From the NCBI GenBank assembly GCA_021397835.1, contig JAJFZO010000256.1:196001-260000 (forward strand): a DNA stretch of 64,000 bases. Reading direction: 5' to 3'. A program made the position numbers and the translations under genes. Each line of letters opens with the position of its first letter. Position 1 is the stretch's first letter. Under the pieces are notes generated by a model. That model made no database searches, had not been told where the DNA came from, and was given only the letters and a program-made list of their open reading frames with translations. Source of the stretch: Moringa oleifera (Eukaryota > Streptophyta > Magnoliopsida > Brassicales > Moringaceae). Positions 14,228 through 27,917 of this stretch are shown piece by piece.

Positions 14228-15147
14228 GATCTCCCCATTGCAGCTTTAGCTTTAGGAGGGCTAAGAGCGTGGACTTCTCACCAATGAGAAAAAGATGTCA
14301 CACAAGCTACTGAGACTGAAAGTTGTGTTGGGGAAGGAGGGCAGCCAATAAGACGGCAGATTTTCGCTGAGGTTAGCTTTTAATAAAACAACAAGATGGC
14401 AGTGGATAGATATATATACCTATTATTTGAGAATATAAAATATTAATAAAATAATTTCAGGTCTCCTTAAATCATTGAATAATTATCAAATATACAAATC
14501 TTCTCCATGTCTGCTATACAAAATGATAATTTTCGGATGTGAACATCTTTTTCTTGGATTTTTTTTTTCAAATACATACAAGAATAAAGTTATCTTACTT
14601 CCACTGAGAGATTTAATAAATGACAGATGGGAACTAACAAGCTTCCAGGGCAGGTCACTTTGGACAACACTAAGCTCAAGGAGAAGAATGTAGAACTTGA
14701 ACGGCTGTTTAATTCGAGATGGAGCCAACTTCTCCTCAAAACAAAATTATATCCTCAATTGAATGGAAGAGACATCACACAGTTTATGAAGCCTCCTGTC
14801 TCAAAATGAAGGATGAAGTAGCTGCATATAAATATGACTTTACATTCATCAAACTGCAGACAACCTCATTTCTTGCTTCCTTGGTAAACACACAGCATTA
14901 GACTTGAGAGACCTCGTGTACGACCTTTATACCAACTGGCAAAGTACAAGCTCCTTCCTGAAAAAATCTGTACCTATTACAGACTAAATATGGCTACTCA
15001 TACACTGCTGGATTTTCTCTAGTTACAAAATCACCATCACAAAATTGCAGGGGGGAATTCATTTAGAATTTAGTTTAGCTCTATAACTTGAAAAGAAAAT
15101 CGCCCTACAAAATTGTGATTACAAATCATCAGCCTCTGGATACCAGC
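14228..15147. other. Intergenic region and NOC4 3' UTR
   Basis: About 0.9 kb. The part adjoining 15147 is probably the NOC4 3' UTR. The rest is AT-rich with short meaningless ORFs and possibly the promoter of the candidate gene at 12637-14227. Nothing else seen. Confidence 0.5.
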
Positions 15148-18100
15148 TTATGAGCTCTCTATTCGCTGCCTTTTTGCAGAAATGTTGTCATTTTCTTCAC
15201 AAGTGTTGGTAATGTTCTTATCACTTTTCTCGTATCTGAACGTCCAACCAGCAAAATCAGACTCTGAAAACAACGAGGTAGGAGTTGCTTTATAGAATGC
15301 CAAAGGGACTTGTTTTACCCTTCGCTGAACCTGCAATTTAAAGACAATGCAAATGTTAAGAATGAACTTCCATATGGTTTTGCGTATGATCTCACCATTG
15401 CTCCAAAATGAATGGCTTAAAAAATGAAGGAAATTATCAATACCGACAGCAAGTTGAGTCATAAATTATGCCAATACCAGATCTTTGTGATAATAAAACA
15501 GGAGATGTTTATAAATTTCATACTTAAACAAATTAAGCACTATGAAGTTTTGAGCAAATCATTTAACACTATGGCATTACCTCATCTCCAAAAATGGTTG
15601 CATATGAACCTGAACTAAAATCTTGCACACTGACTTCGGTGGTTTTCGCTCTAACAGTCAAATCATTCTCTAGTGATAAAACAAACCTGATAACCCACAA
15701 AAAAAAAAAAAACAAAAACAAAAACAAAAACATTAGACAGGTACAGATGCACATTTGTACATGGGATGATCATGCAAAAATCACATACCTTGAAACAGGG
15801 GGGCAGTAGTGGTGTCGAAGGGTATCAATTTCCCACAGGGAACTTCCTGTTCAAAGAGTTACATCAATGTTGATGTATAAAATCTAAATGCATATAGAAA
15901 AGGCACATAAATACAGACATTGGCTACACAAGCACAGGTGCTGTGTATGTGAACAGAGATCTAAGAAACACATATTAAATAGAACTGCACTAGGAAGAAA
16001 CCACTGCCAGAACATTCATAAATTTTACAATGTAGAGGGGACAAATATTTATTTCTCTTGAATCCGAAAGCCGCCTAAGTCTCTGAAATTGCATCATAAT
16101 GGAATGCAAACCTCTGATTTAATCAGATCAATTTCTATAAGATAAAAGAAATAGGTAGTATCAAGAAAAGTACCAACGAATCAAACCAAAACATCAACTA
16201 GCCACATCACTAGTGAACTGAAAAGACCAACAAACAGAAAATAACTGAATGCTAAAAACAGTAAAATACAGTGATTCATCTTTCTTTTAAGTATCAACCA
16301 GTTGTGTCCACACAAAATTAGAGACATCTAAACTCCTGATCCAATTAGTCCATGATCTTGAGCGCACAAGCCAAACTGGGAAAGTCTACATAGAGGTGAC
16401 ATGCATACTTGACCAAAGTTAAATCCCAACTATTTGACCATGGTTTAAGAGGACTTGATTGTAAACGAGTCAAATTCAGTTCAAAATACATGAATGCCTG
16501 AAGAACATTGAAAAGGATACTTACTCATAGCATTAGACTTCATAGGATCGCCCTGCTCATTGTTAAACTGGTCAATACCAAGTTTCTTGAAATAACTATC
16601 TGTCCAAGCTCCTTCATTAGCTGGGTGATCCTCACTTTCCTCAGCTTTCGAGTCACCTGTCCTAGTTTCATCACCGACTTCCTGCACAAGCACCGCAACT
16701 TTATTTCCCTTGCATTAATTGTCACTGAATTCTGTATGAAATGTTATTCTTGCTTCTCCAACTTATTAATAAAGAATTTATCCAAGCACAGCAAAAGCTA
16801 GATAACAACCTTTTGGCATTACTTTGGTATACCTTGACACTTTCAACCATTCCTAAACTACACAATAGCTTCCTCCACAAAGTACAGAAACTATTAAAAA
16901 TTCTCCAGGCAATGATGACCATATGAGGTCATACCCCTAACTATTAAACCATCCAATTTAATCACCTATACTAGTATATTTATTGCTTAAGCTAATTTAT
17001 GTAAAGTGAGAAACTGTAAGGATAATTCTTTTGTTATTCTTTGTCTGAATAAATTAAAAATAACATAGGCGGGGGATGGCATGAGAATACTTTGATGATT
17101 GCAGAATGCATTAAGAAACCCACAAACCTACTCAGCAGTCAGATTTACCAAGTGTGAGGATAATAAGTACATTCACAAAACAAGTAACAATTAAAAGATT
17201 GTGCTGCTACCCGGTGCACCAAAAAGTTAATCGAAGGATGTCTCCTTAAAAGGTTGTGAATCAAAGCTATAATAACCAATGCTCCTGAAGGAGGTACTGA
17301 GAGTGCCAGCCTACTCAATTTCTTAGCAAAACCAGCAGCTAAATATGCTGGAAGCAGTGGTGACTTCAGGCAACTATCAACAAGCTGCAGAAAACAAATT
17401 TCTGATTAGAACATAGCCAATTACAAAAGATTGGCCTAAGTCTAGGTCAATTTGGAAAACGCAGGTATTGGTTCCTGAAAAAAAAAAAAAGGACTGGTAA
17501 AACATGCTCTCCATATAAGATCCAACAGAGTTTTGTCCCGGCCATCAGCCAACCATGACTGCTCTTTTAACCAGGCTTGTGAAGAATAGTTTTCTGAAGA
17601 TAGTAGTATTTGGAAGATAGCAGTGTTGTCCAACTTTTAAATATCAAATATAGACGTTCATCCCATTGGAACTTCTTATGTGACAGTTAGTAAAGAACAG
17701 AAAAGTGTACTGCATTACCTGAAAAAATTTAGCCCTATGCTTTGCCATAAAGATAGAGGGCACTAAAAGCGCATAAAGTTTTTCATAGAAGTTGGGGTAC
17801 TCCAAACCATGTTGGGTCATGAGGAGGAAGAGGCTGCTAAGAGCCATGACACTCACTACACCACCAATGTCATATGATCTTGTCAAAAAGTCACTGCACA
17901 TGCAAGGTAAAGTGTCAGGCTAGAGTCATCAAGTAAGAGGGAATGTCATATACAACAAGAAGAGATTTTTTATCATGTCAGCTCACCATAACATGATGGG
18001 ATTCGACAGATGAGGAATGACTTCCTGATGGAGACTAACAAGAACCTGATCATCACAGGGCAGATTGCTCAACAAAAAGTTAAGAACAAAATAACAAACA

Positions 18101-20951
18101 TCTTCCACCAGCAAAAAGAGAAAAATAACATCAAGCAAATGAAACTCAACTCACATAACATTTAGGAAGCCTAAGTGGTTTTGTTCTATAACAAGTAATA
18201 ATTTCCTGAAGTAATTTACCTCCTTGTAAACATCGACTGGAAGTGGTAATCTAAGAAATGAAATCCAGGCTTTTGTAAACTTTAATTTCATCTTTTTGGC
18301 AATAGCAGCTGGAGACAATACCTGAATAGGTGGGAGGCAAGCAAGCAAAATATGTAAAGGATGCAACAATAGTATCTAAAAGAAAACTAAGTGAAAATGA
18401 TGGTATAAAATTTGGCATCACTAAACAATTGATAACCAACATTGCAGTTATGCTTCCCAGTCTTCAGCTGTTTATTGTCCACTTTTGGGAGAATAGAAGG
18501 ATTTTCATTGACAACATCTTCTTTAGAAGAAATTCCTGAACAATCGAGAACAAGTGAATAAAAAATTTCAGCAAGATTTAAAGAAGCATGTTCATTGCAA
18601 CAAATATTGAGGGTTAAGGAAGCTAGGATCGCAGGGACACTCTAATGTAAACCAGTCGATCAAGTTCTTCAAATTTCACTACAAGTATCACGAGTGAGAT
18701 AAATGAAAAATGGACAACGATATTGGCCTGCAATTATTTGCAGTAGTAGAGTAGACAAGGATGATTGAAAGACACAGCACGATCACAATAGGCTACAAAA
18801 CAATTGGAGGGGGAAATAATTCAAAATAAATTAAAGAAAAGCAATATATCACCTGATCCACTCCACATATCATGCACGGATTTCTCATCAAGGCCTTCCA
18901 AAAGAGGGATGCTTGTCAAAATATTATGTATTTTTTGAACGGAGAGTTCCACACTGCAAGAAAATATCACCCACTAAGTTGACATTGTTCTATAGTTCAG
19001 TAATCTATATGGTACTTTTTTTTTTTTTTTTAACAGACAGAAATTTGGTCCATCCTCTGTTTCTTTTTCTGATTCAATCAATCTGGTACAATGTTGAAAA
19101 TCTTTTTGTTAAGAGTCAAATAGAACAACTTTACATCCTTATTGACATTGACATCAAATAAGGTGAAAAAGAGGAAGATGATGAACACATTTCTTCCAGA
19201 AATATGACAATTATATGTGAAACTAACCTTTCTTTTGAATGGCTACCATCAGCACCATTTTCAGTCACAATTTTGTCACCTATTACCAAAAGCAAATCAG
19301 AATAAATATATAAGAAATGAAGACAATTATCTCAATGAGAAGCAGGGCTAAAAGTACCAGAGATGCCTTTTGCTTCTAAAATTTTAACGAGTTTGTGAAG
19401 ACTGATGTAGGTAAAATAACTGCATAAACCACAAAATCAGTTTAAGAAAATTTCACAGAACCATAGTTCAATTTCCCATTCTATCAAACAAAATGAGAAA
19501 AGAATCACTTAAAGATGCAATGTGAGAATAACAAACGACAACACAACAGACAGAACATAATCATGATCCTACCGGACATCAATATACTTGAAATACTTTG
19601 ATGCAAGCAAGTCTGCTAAAATATTAGCTGGTGCAGTTGAGTGAACCTGCAAAAAAAATGAGTTTGAGTAGAGAATATTAACATCACTATCACTATCAAA
19701 CAAAAGAATAAGACCCAAGGAACAGAATGACAATGATATAAAACAACAATAAGTTGCAGTTTCAACATTGAAGGAAACTTACAAAAGCATGAAGTAATCT
19801 GTGATATATAGCCGAATGAAACCTTCCCCCATTTCCAGACTTCACAAACTCCATGAGTGTATCGAAAACAACTTCCTAATGAACCAGAAACCCAATAGTG
19901 AAAAGTACCAAAGCAAGTAGTTCACATTTGACATTAGAATTAAGCAACTGAAATACTAACAGAAAGAAATCACTTACAAGCCATAAGCATCAGCTAATCA
20001 TTCATTTTTCAGCATTTTAAAAGGAGTAAAAAGGCATCAATCTCGGCCCTAGAAAGTAGAGGAAAAGAAACTTCCAAAGCATCAGAGATGTAGCATAATC
20101 AATTCCGCTTCTTGCTTCTAAAAGCAAGCAAATGGACCCCCCCCCCCCCCCCCCAAAAAAAAAAAAAAGCATGCACAAAGAAGTCTCAATGGAATCTGCA
20201 TCCCTCTAGGCTCTCTAAATTGATAAAGATAAGACTAACATCTTGCTTGGAAAACAAAAGAGTCCATTTAAATTTCCCAAAACAAATAAAAATGTACCTA
20301 AATTCCATTAGAAAATGAAAATATGAGAAGACTTATTCTTAGACAAAGTGAAACTACATTACCTTAAATAGGACCATGGGGACTTTTTTTTTATTTTTCT
20401 GTTGGCTTTTGAAGGCAACATTAGCATCAGAATATGCGGAACAGATTTTACTTGCAAAATATGCAACAAAAACACTTTAAAAAAAGCTATAACCATAATT
20501 TAAAACCGAATAATAGACATAAGACAGGCGCGAGGGAGAGAGTGTGTGTGACAGAGAGACAACTCACTCTCAAAGCATCATCAGATTGTTGCGAGACCAC
20601 AATATCGGCGAGCAAATTCACGAACTCATCGAACTTGGACCTTACCCACGTTCTGTAAATTAGTTCAGGATCCTGGTCCCCCTTCTTCAGTAGACCTCCA
20701 TGGAGGCGCGACTTTTTGGAGTAAGAAGAGGAGGAAGGCAGCTGAGGGAGGAGAGGAGTGAAGAAAGACTGAAGAGAGAGGAGTGACTCAAGGATGTATT
20801 GAGGAGGAGAGGAAGGGGATACGAAGGTAAGAAGAAGAGGGAGGTTATTGATGTGAGCTCGCGAAGACAGTAGCTCGTGGCCAAGAGTTTTGAGCTCTTT
20901 CAGGGTGTATTTGTCTTTCTTCTTCTGCTTCTCTAAGAGAATTGACGCCAT
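15148..20951 (-). CDS. NOC4: Nucleolar complex protein 4 (NOC4), ribosome biogenesis
   Basis: Fifteen exons: 20951-20568, 19875-19783, 19646-19573, 19419-19358, 19279-19228, 18953-18853, 18535-18441, 18321-18220, 18045-17987, 17893-17719, 17384-17211, 16681-16525, 15846-15789, 15686-15581, 15330-15148. They total 1875 nt, 624 residues, all in phase. The N-terminus MASILLEKQKKKDKYTLKEL and the CBF/NOC-domain block MKLKFTKAWISFLRLPLP, YDIGGVVSVMALSSLF, HGLEYPNFYEKLYALL match plant NOC4. C-terminal blocks LWEIDTLRHHYCPPVSR and GSYATIFGDE follow. NOC4 pairs with NOP14 in the small-subunit processome to mature and export 40S precursors. The intron from 16524 to 15847 carries overlapping U2 and U12 splice signals. 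The intron 1 interior has a poly-C/poly-A tract. Confidence 0.95.
20137..20168 (+). repeat. Poly-C/poly-A compound tract (C18 A14)
   Basis: Eighteen C followed directly by fourteen A inside NOC4 intron 1. One of several C-run/A-run tracts in this window. Confidence 0.9.
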
Positions 20952-21916
20952 TTGTGTGGAGAGTGAATTGGCAAAGGAGGGAAGACGGGGGGAGGGAGAG
21001 AGAGGAGAAGAGAAGAGGAAAAAGAGGTTTGCTAGGTTTTGTTAGGCCTTAGCAGGCGCGGAAGAGTTGTTCCTGTCTCTGATCTCTATTGGGTTAGGGA
21101 CGGGCCGTTCCTTGCGGCTCATGGGAAGTTGGGAACCCTTAAAAAGCTGTTGGAAACATTATTAAATATTTAATCAATGATGTGAAAATGGAGCCCCAGG
21201 CCAATGGCCAAGAAGGAATCATCAATTTCTTTCTTTGATACTGTCTCAAAGAGATTTTGTAGAACAAAAATCTGAATAATGAAAACCAGTTCAAAATAAA
21301 CTATTTACTTTAATTTTAAAAATCAAAATCAATATTATTATGAATTCAGTTTATATATTTATATTTTAAAATTTAAAATAAATTATTATAAATTTATTTA
21401 TATTTTTAATAATAATACATGATTTTAAAAAACAAATAAATATGAAGCAATTCTTTTTAAAAAATAAGCAATAAATTCATATCAATTTCAAATTCACATG
21501 AACCCACAAACTCCATTTTTATTCCCTAATAAAAATAAGTAAAATAACATTTCAATTTTTCACTTATCAGTACACATGGAAGCACCTGAATCATAAATAA
21601 TTTAATTTGATTCTTAGTACATTTAACATCAGGAAAAAAAAAAAAAAAAAAACATAGCTTACTTGCTTACAGCTATCAGCAACAACTTCATCCATTTGAA
21701 TAACACACACCTAGTGGAACACAAAATTTGCAGTCTGCTGAAGTCATAAAAAATATAGTTAAGTAATTTAACACCTAGGCCCAGCTCCTTCAATCCTATA
21801 AGAGGTATTCCCACAACCTCACTATTCACTACTTTGACCATATTTCCTTCTCAGCATGGACCAGCCAACAGAAACATGGCTGCAACATTGCCTCGCGTTT
21901 ACACAACTCTTTGATA
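20952..21916. other. Intergenic: NOC4 promoter and GnTI 3' flank
   Basis: About 1 kb. The first ~200 bases upstream of NOC4 are purine-rich and probably its 5' UTR and promoter. 21240-21660 is very AT-rich. The part nearest 21916 would be GnTI 3' UTR. No gene seen. Confidence 0.5.
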
Positions 21917-24900
21917 TCAAGCATCTTCAATCCCCAGCCGACTCATAGAATCAGGGCCAACAAGAAATATCTGCCTTTTCGTTTGGTATCGGAAAACCAC
22001 TATTCCTTTATACGCTGTCCTTGGTACACCATCCTGCAAAAAACACCTTCACATGACTTCTCCGAAACCAAAACAAAAGCCATTTACTTCCAGAACAAAA
22101 GATTATAACCATACAAGTAACCAGACACAAAAACAGAACAGGGCTGTTCTTTTAGTAATCCACAAGGTATTTTACTATTGTGAATATGTTCTGTATTTGT
22201 GTCTTTCCAGGGCAGGCAAGAACATACACCAAATGACAGCAAGATCACTCAGCAATAAGTAAAGATGACGTATCCAGGCTTCATCTGCATGATATTACCT
22301 TCCATTCCTCAAAGATACCAAACTGGCGTGCAATACGTTCAAAGTCTGGCTGGTCATTGTATCGAACACGCACATCACCTTCTATATTATAAGCTTTTAG
22401 GACAGCATTAGTTCCATAAACAGGTTTAGCTTTTCTCACAATGTCCGCAAAATGCTTTGTATAGTTGCCCTGAGAATATTAATGCAAACTTTTGATCACA
22501 ATTTAAAAATAGTAAGTCAAAAAGCATCCCGTATACAATGCAGTTAATGTTACCTCCATTAGGTAGCCCAAGTCCATTGACTTCCAGTTGACCTTTTGAG
22601 CAGAGGAAGAGGGAAAACCAAATTCATATTGACAATTGAAAAATATAACATTCAAAAGAATAGGAAAAACTTTAGAAGAAAAATCAGACTTTACCTCGAC
22701 ATCATTCAGCTTAATAGGTTCAAGATATTGTTTGAAAAACTGGCCCAAACTAGAACCCTGCAAGAAAATCATGACATTATAGATAAATCATTGCAAGGGC
22801 AAAAGGCAAACATTTTAGTGTATCATATCATGAAACCACTTTATGGTAATGCCATCTAATGAAGTAATGACCCAGGTATTGAGAGCGCAAAACTACAACC
22901 CAAATTTAGAAAAATGGCAGACTTAAAGCAAATTTATAGAAAAAAAAAAAAAGAGGAAAGAACAAAGAAAAAAAGGAAAGGAGCTGCAGTTCTACTTAAC
23001 CACTGATGTAGGGTATAAAAGAAAAGGCCACGAATATTAAGGATCAAACTGATGTTACAAAAGGAAGGACCACTTCGTGAGAGTATTTGATCAAACAACT
23101 GACACTAATGGCTCAAAATACTGATACCAATCCAAGTTCACAGATTTAGTCAAACTATGGTTGAGGAGCTTTCAAACAAGAAATCAGATGAAACATCTAA
23201 CCAGAAACACATACATGCTCACCAAAATTATATGTTCTGCACACTTCTGGACGAATAAATTGTCGACCTCTGTGATTCTCTTTCAACCTCAGCCAGTCAT
23301 CCCAATAAGTGAAGATTTGTTAAAGAAAATTTTTCAGAAGAGACAAATCAATGAGAAGAGATAAATATAATGCTTAGAAATAATATTATATTAAACCAAA
23401 AAGGATATGCCTTAGGCCACTTCGGTGATAGCTCATCCCATATGGATCTAGACAGCATCCATCCAAGACCAGGGAAGAAGTCAGAGCGATAAAGAACATC
23501 TGCAGATCACAATAGAGGATAGCAGAGAATGAAATTCTTGCTTCATATCTCAAAAGATAATAAAAATATTTTCTATCCTCACTACAAAAACTTTCTAGTG
23601 CAAGAGCTTGTTAAGAAATCGGTTTCACATCACATGGCCTTATAGACAAATTGCAGAGAGAGAGAGAGAGATCTGGAGAGTCATTTCATAACAATAAATC
23701 TCACATGTAAACAAGACACCAACATGCATAACCCTAAGAATAATTATATTTCCAAACTTATTGAAATGATGGTTAGAAATGATAATCATTCTACATTTTC
23801 TTTTTATCCAAGAGCCTAAAGAAAAAGAGAAGGGGTTGGGTTGATGGGGAGAAGGGGCTTACAAGGATCATGCACAAACTGCTTCTGCCCATTGTCATTC
23901 CATGAGGAAACAGCCATAATGGACCTACCACAATATTACACAGAGAAAGTAAGGGTCAAATTGCAAGAGTTCCATTCCTATTTCCTAAAAGTGAAATGTA
24001 ATGCACCAAGAACCTTGCTTCATACAACATACTTATCCTTTTCCATGAGAATTGCAGAAGCCTCAAAGTAATCAAAAAAGTCGGGGGCAATTTCCATATC
24101 ATCTGTCTTCAAGAAATAGATTTTGAGTTAACACACTTTCTCTTATGTCAAATCAAAGCAATATGGAAAAGGAAACTAGATCTTGAAAAAACAACCCAAA
24201 GGAAAAAAAACTCCACCTTCAAGTATGATCACTCGGCTGAAATTATGCTTGTAGAACAATTTGTCCAATGCCCATTTGTAATGACCTTATAGAAGAAAAT
24301 ATAGTACCATCGGAAACCAAGTGAAAACAATCTTGCAGAAAGTGGAAAGCAAAAAAACTTACGTGCAATCTTGTAGTATGCAATCAATTCACCAGGCCTT
24401 TCAGTCTGCACTGGTTCATAATCCAAGTGCTGCAACAAAATTAAGTTAACCATGATAATGATCAATACAGCCTGGATAGATGCTGATACTAAGCAAATGC
24501 CTATAATATTCATAATACCTGCATATATGTTAGTTGATCATAGCTCAGAGCCTTACTTCTAACAGCTGGATCTGATCCATCCTGAGAAAACATTTGCATA
24601 TTTAAGTGTCTTGTCCCTTCTAAATCACTGCTAACAAAACATAACATCTAACTGGGCCCAGATAATATTAAAGAAAACTAAACTCTTGTTGCAACAAAAG
24701 AAGCCTACAACTCTAAAGTACCTGTGATATAAAAACTGGATATTTTGATGCAGCAGAGCTTTGATATCTAGGTAGAATTAAATACAGTGGGTTAGACAAC
24801 AATGTTCATTACTTAGTTTAACAATATAGACCATCAAACACAATAAAAGTAAATTTAATACACCTTAAGACAGACTTCACAGTCCTTTCCAAATAATCAG

Positions 24901-27900
24901 CACGATTGCATGCCATGATCACAACAGCTGCTACTGGCTTCTAGTGAATTCAGAATGAGAGACGCTTAGAATAATTACTTAAAAATGTAAACAATGATAA
25001 AGTACGGAAAAAACTGAGAAGTGCCTTTTTTTATACAAAACCTGTACTTTGTCAATCAGTCTTTCTAGTCCTTTCCCTGCAACAAAAAGAGAATGCTAAG
25101 CAACAAATAAGTACATTCACCAAAACCTATACTCTGATGAGACAGAAGCAAGTGCCTCACACAAGCAAATACTGAAAAATAAAAAAGTCAACCTCACTGA
25201 AAGAATGCAATAAAATACATTGATAACTAAGAAACACCAAAACAATAAAACAATAAAACCAACAAGTAATGACTTTGGGAAGCAAATCCTAATCTTCTGA
25301 CAATTGGCAGCACAACAGGGCATGATCCTCTAGTGCCAGGCACCACGTCAGTAGCCACTAAACCAAACATGGTACATCTTTTCTACTTTTCCAGGAAAAC
25401 GTATTTGCCTAATAGACAACTATGAACATCTTATAATACTTACAGCTTCCAATTTCCCAAAAAGAAAGAAAAAAGATCTTTTGTGCGCATTTCTAGAGCT
25501 CCTCAGCAGGCTACCCTTTATCAGGTGGGCCAGCAGAATGTTGCACTGAACCGCAGAGGGCTGTCATTCATTGCCTAAACCAATTAGGTTTAATTTTCAA
25601 ATCTCATAAGGATCTCACGGAACATCAATGAAGCTCATCTAAACGCCACCAACCAGGTTTACCTCCCTTGCCTCCCCTTCATCCCTCTATTTCAAGCAGT
25701 TAAATAGAAAATAAAGGAAAGTACATCACGGCAAAAATCTCATGAAGAATTTTATTAATCCTGGAGAGCAGAACATGAAGCTGACCAGTAGTCAGTCAAT
25801 TGCATGCGGCAAGTAGGAACACATACCACAAAAAACACACAGTAGAACTAGTCCAGCAACCTGGGCAGTATCTTCTACTTCCTAGACATAGATTTCTACT
25901 TCTGACAAAGAATCAGTGGAAGAGATAACATCTCGTGAGATGAGGTCATTCGACTGCAAACACAGTTATCATACACTACAAGGGTACTTCAACCACATGA
26001 CATTCTCAAATCTCAAAGCATTAACCATCAACCCACATAGTAGGCCACCAAAACTTATCAGACACTAAAATAGAAAATACTAAAAGACAAAGCAACATAA
26101 AAAGGCCTGGCTAATGATAAGAACGCACTTTCAAAATACCGAACATGATCCTTCAGCTCTCCAAGCTCTTGATCTTGGCGTTTTCTTTCCTCTGAAATTG
26201 CAGCATGAGCTTAGCAAGGGAGATGACATTGAATATAGCATTTCTGTGGGTTTTTCCCAACCAAAAAAGAGCAATAGTTTCAATCTCACCCTACGAAGAG
26301 GAGTTAGCATATATAAGATGTGTTCCATTTCCAGCAAAGTTGACAAAACCATAGACTAAGAAACCCTTATAACTAGAAGATTAAGTAACATATAGCAATT
26401 TCAAGTTTTAACAGATTAGATGAGGAATAAAACGAAATGGATGAAAGACAAACCTTCTAGGGCCACAATTCGACCTTGCTGCATGCTTATTTGGTCAATT
26501 AACATTCTCATGTGATTGGTACACTGGTTCTCTGATTCAATCTGTAGAAAATAATACATTCAGGGCATGATAAGGACTAAAATTTCTCAAGTTGAGAAAA
26601 ATTTACCTCATTCATTCTCCATTGCATGCATGAATTAAGGATGATAGGGATTTTCAGGAAAGAAGGGGAAAAAAAAAGAAAAAAGGAAAAGGTAATCTCG
26701 TGGAGCAACAGCCATGAACTGTTTAGAATTAGCAGTTGGTGATCTCTTGGGGGAGTAGATACTATCAATCATGATTCATGTCACTCGAAACATATTATGT
26801 GAAAGATAAACAAGAGTGAACTCTGTCAACAGATTTAGTTTGTTGAACAATATCAACAATAAACACAATTCTAAAACCTATTAAATGATTTCTCATGAAG
26901 TATACAATACATGGATAATCCAAGCAACATATGTAACCTAATACCAAGAAATTAAGAGAGTATAGCTGACTTTTGAGGTTAAATTGATCAAAGGAAAACA
27001 ATGCTTCATTTCTTTTTCATTTTTGTTCATTTTTCTTTTTTTTTTTTTTTTTTTTTGGGTTATTGGAACATTAAACATAAGGAAATTAGCAAAAAATTTA
27101 TTAAAGTAACAACTGTCTGCAATTAGTTAGCAAAGTAATAAGAATGAAAAACCAGCAATATTTAACCAAACTTCGCATCATTAAATCTGAAACAAACATT
27201 TTTCATAAGATCATCCAGCTTCCTCTATAAACATAAAAACTTTTATTGTATTGACAGCTATTTTAATAGCAATATTCACCGAGTATACACAACTTCAATG
27301 CAACTAACAGCATTGTTCTAAGCACATAACTAAAGCTCTATGCATCAACATTAACAAACTATATGCATGCAGATCAGTAATCATGATGAAATCTTAAACA
27401 TATTACCAAAACTGAAATTGCTCTTAATACTCATAAAAGAAGAACACATAAAAGAGTAATTACTGACATGAAACAGAATATAATTACCGCAGCAGCCAGG
27501 CGATCTGCATATTCTGATTGGGTGGTGAAAAGCCGCATCTAAGACAAACAAACCAAGAAATTAATTTGAATAAACAAACATATATAACAGATACATTTTG
27601 AGAAAAAGAGAAAAGAGAAAAGAAAGGAAAGTAGAAGACACTGCAATAACTTCTCTCCTATAACTTATAGCTAACGAACAAATTTACATTTCCGAATTGA
27701 TAAAACTAACTAACTTGCACTGAAAACAGTAGTATGTTAAATCATCGTACAGATGGGACAAATCGAAGTAGCCTTAAAACTGAGTTAAGCAGAGTAGATT
27801 AACACACAAGCAGACACGCACAGAACTAGGGACAATTAAGAGATGCACCTGGATGTAGATGAACATGACAGCCACAGGTAACAAAAGATACCGAAAATCG

Positions 27901-27917
27901 CAAGAAAATTTTGCCAT
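21917..27917 (-). CDS. GNTI: Alpha-1,3-mannosyl-glycoprotein 2-beta-N-acetylglucosaminyltransferase (GnTI)
   Basis: Eighteen exons: 27917-27849, 27538-27488, 26541-26454, 26191-26129, 25076-25042, 24940-24864, 24767-24722, 24581-24519, 24429-24363, 24285-24217, 24102-24033, 23924-23863, 23499-23409, 23308-23215, 22757-22695, 22592-22554, 22469-22299, 22033-21917. They total 1335 nt, 444 residues, the length of Arabidopsis CGL1. GnTI adds GlcNAc to Man5 N-glycans in the cis/medial Golgi, opening complex glycan synthesis. Seen are a short cytosolic tail, an N-terminal membrane anchor (residues ~9-27), a coiled stem, the catalytic start VAAVVIMACNRADYLERTVK, the metal-binding acidic triplet EDD (~209-211), SSWNDNGQKQFVHDP and a GPDSMSRLG tail. 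An in-frame ATG 19 codons upstream (27974) could extend the N-terminus. Intron 13 is of AT-AC type, and all others are GT-AG. Confidence 0.96.
23309..23408 (-). other. U12-type AT-AC intron (GnTI intron 13)
   Basis: The 100-bp intron starts ATATCCTTTTTGG (from 23408) and ends in AC (23310-23309). The string TTTCTTTAAC (23328-23319) resembles the U12 branch site TTCCTTAAC, with the branch adenosine 11-12 bases from the intron end. Splicing here restores KAYWDDWLRLKEN, which is conserved in GnTI, and the correct phase. No GT-AG alternative does so. Confidence 0.92.

Noticed and set aside
23401..23410. GC-AG intron in GnTI (AAG|GCATAT)
   Set aside because: A GC donor at 23410 would leave the wrong phase and lacks a matching AG acceptor. 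Shifting two bases gives the full U12 ATATCCTT donor and an AC acceptor with correct phase.
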